From JBHHYU01 sp046757725 (GTDB lineage: Bacteria > Desulfobacterota > Binatia > UBA9968): a DNA stretch of 15,260 nucleotides. A program made the translations under genes and the position numbers. Below the pieces are notes generated by a model, which had not been told where the DNA came from, ran no database searches, and saw nothing but the letters and a program-made list of their open reading frames with translations. Below, piece by piece: positions 14,432 to 15,260 of this stretch (positions within the stretch are counted from its first letter, which is position 1; the number at the start of each line of letters is the position of its first letter). The DNA lies in NCBI GenBank assembly GCA_046757725.1, contig JBHHYU010000075.1, positions 1 through 15,260 on the forward strand, written 5' to 3'.

Positions 14432-14464
14432 TTTGTAGTTAACTATTTTAGTCCACCAGGAGTG

Positions 14465-14830
14465 TCAACGCCACACTCCCCAAGCCAATAATAACCAACC
14501 GGTAAGAAAGGCAACGCCTCCAATCGGTGTGATCGCTCCAAGCCAACGCATTCCGGTCAAGCTGAGCAGGTAAAGACTCCCTGAAAAGATAAGTGTACCG
14601 ACCAAGAAGAACCATCCGGCAGCAACCACACTCGCTCCCGGCCAGCGTGTTATTGCACAGCCAACTGCAAGCAAGGCGAGGGCATGGAAAAAATGGTAAC
14701 GCACGCCAACCTCAAAGATGTTCAACATCTCTGGAGAGATACGGTCTTTTAATCCATGGGCGCCGAAGGCTCCCAACGCGACGGCCAGGAACGCTGAAGA
14801 TGCACCTAAAGAAAAAAAGAGACGGTCCAT
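14465..14830 (-). CDS. DUF423 (YgdD/TMEM256-like) membrane protein
   Basis: The 121-residue inner-membrane protein has about four hydrophobic helices. The hallmark N terminus (ALGAFGAHGLKDRISPEML), the YHFFHALALL segment and the WLGAITPIGGVAFLTGW end identify the DUF423/YgdD family, which has no established biochemical role. ATG 14830 follows GGTGGTGAACG, a moderate ribosome binding site. It is the first gene after the promoter at 14871-14899 and is probably cotranscribed with alanine dehydrogenase, although the family is widespread in unrelated contexts, so the link may not be functional. Confidence 0.92.
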   Translation of the reverse strand: MDRLFFSLGASSAFLAVALGAFGAHGLKDRISPEMLNIFEVGVRYHFFHALALLAVGCAITRWPGASVVAAGWFFLVGTLIFSGSLYLLSLTGMRWLGAITPIGGVAFLTGWLLLAWGVWR

Positions 14831-14870
14831 CGTTCACCACCATTCTTAATAATTCACTTCGAATCTATGA

Positions 14871-14899
14871 AATATAATACACTGTTTCCTAAATCTCAA
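14871..14899 (-). promoter_or_regulatory. Sigma-70 promoter of the DUF423-ald operon
   Basis: On the minus strand TTGAGA (14899-14894) and TATATT (14876-14871) are separated by exactly 17 bases, both four or more matches to consensus. The predicted start is near 14864, about 34 bases before ATG 14830. No other promoter-like pair was seen between this gene and the window end. Confidence 0.5.
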
Positions 14900-14939
14900 A
14901 ACAGGCTATCAGGTTTATTCTCCTTTTCACTTTACCTCT

Positions 14940-15194
14940 CAAGTCTTCGACGGGTCCGGCGTAATAAGTGAAAGCTGGTGGTATCATGTCGGCAGCTGGC
15001 GCAACATTGAGATAGTTTAAGTCATCAACCTAGGGTATCCGGAAAAAGGTGTGGAAAAAGGGGTCAACCTCAAGGTCATCCGTTCCCGCCCTGGCTGGGA
15101 CACGGTCCGCAACGTCAGCATGGTAGAGATTCACGAGATCAAGTCCGCTTACGGAGATAAAACTGCCAAACCGACCGGCACCTATAATTATTAA
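14940..15194 (+). pseudogene. Interrupted coding-like frame, probable gene remnant
   Basis: One plus-strand frame reads like protein from about 14940 (QVFDGSGVISESWWYHVGSW) through a TAA at 15018-15020. It then continues in the same frame (VINLGYPEKGVEKGVNLKV, RPGWDTVRNVSMVEIHEIKS, ending TYNY) to TAA 15192-15194. There is no start codon with a ribosome binding site, and the frame opens only after a TGA at 14868-14870. The codon pattern differs from the AT-rich flanks. It looks like the decayed 3' part of a gene; the family is not recognised. The following 66 bases are AT-rich and contain only an isolated TATAAT (15246-15251). Confidence 0.35.
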
Positions 15195-15260
15195 AAGTAA
15201 ACCTCATAAATCACTGTATAACTAGCTTAATATTCGTGTAATTTTGTATAATGAACTACC

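Noticed and set aside
15246..15251. TATAAT promoter at the window end
   Set aside because: No -35 match at suitable spacing and the downstream gene is outside the window.
1..15260. tRNA, rRNA, CRISPR, insertion sequence or prophage
   Set aside because: No T-loop signature, repeat-spacer array, transposase motif or terminal inverted repeat was seen on either strand.

Overview
The window reads as bacterial chromosome from a Gram-negative, free-living organism of moderate GC (about 50% by eye). There are Sec signal peptides, a lipobox lipoprotein, mixed ATG/GTG/TTG starts and densely packed operons. No rRNA, tRNA, phage, transposon or CRISPR signature was seen. The combination of secreted CxxHxxM copper proteins, paired TPR envelope proteins and an apparent selenoprotein would fit environmental lineages such as Nitrospirota, Methylomirabilota or the former Deltaproteobacteria. 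That placement is inference only; no gene here is a reliable phylogenetic marker.

Left part (1-3203): a small membrane protein is followed by a peroxiredoxin-like gene (526-1101). Its reading frame is interrupted only by one TGA, exactly at the redox-active cysteine position, giving a UxxC motif. A two-tier GC-rich hairpin follows immediately, so this is best read as a selenoprotein with a bacterial SECIS element. It converges, with overlapping stop codons, on a UspA-type stress protein. UspA is divergent from a translationally coupled pair of secreted cupredoxin-like copper proteins. The 241-base divergent spacer holds two outward-facing sigma-54 (-24/-12) promoter matches and a palindrome between them.

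Middle part (3252-7336): a secreted PhoA-family alkaline phosphatase on the minus strand, an unrecognised cytoplasmic HEAT-like protein on the plus strand starting at TTG, and an M20-fold peptidase homologue on the minus strand in which several metal ligands appear substituted.

Minus-strand block 7459-11726: a TTG-started lipoprotein overlaps (GTGA) a large periplasmic TPR protein. These are followed by a RidA-fold protein lacking the usual arginine and a pterin-4a-carbinolamine dehydratase. The lipoprotein/TPR pair looks like an envelope assembly of unknown role.

Right part (12013-14899): a minus-strand operon runs DUF423 membrane protein, alanine dehydrogenase, DHH phosphoesterase, cupin. 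It has a plausible sigma-70 promoter at 14871-14899 and an ATGA overlap between alanine dehydrogenase and DHH. The right edge (14940-15194) carries an interrupted, coding-like frame, probably a gene remnant.

The main discovery candidate is the peroxiredoxin-like selenoprotein. The divergent sigma-54 region and the altered M20 homologue come next.
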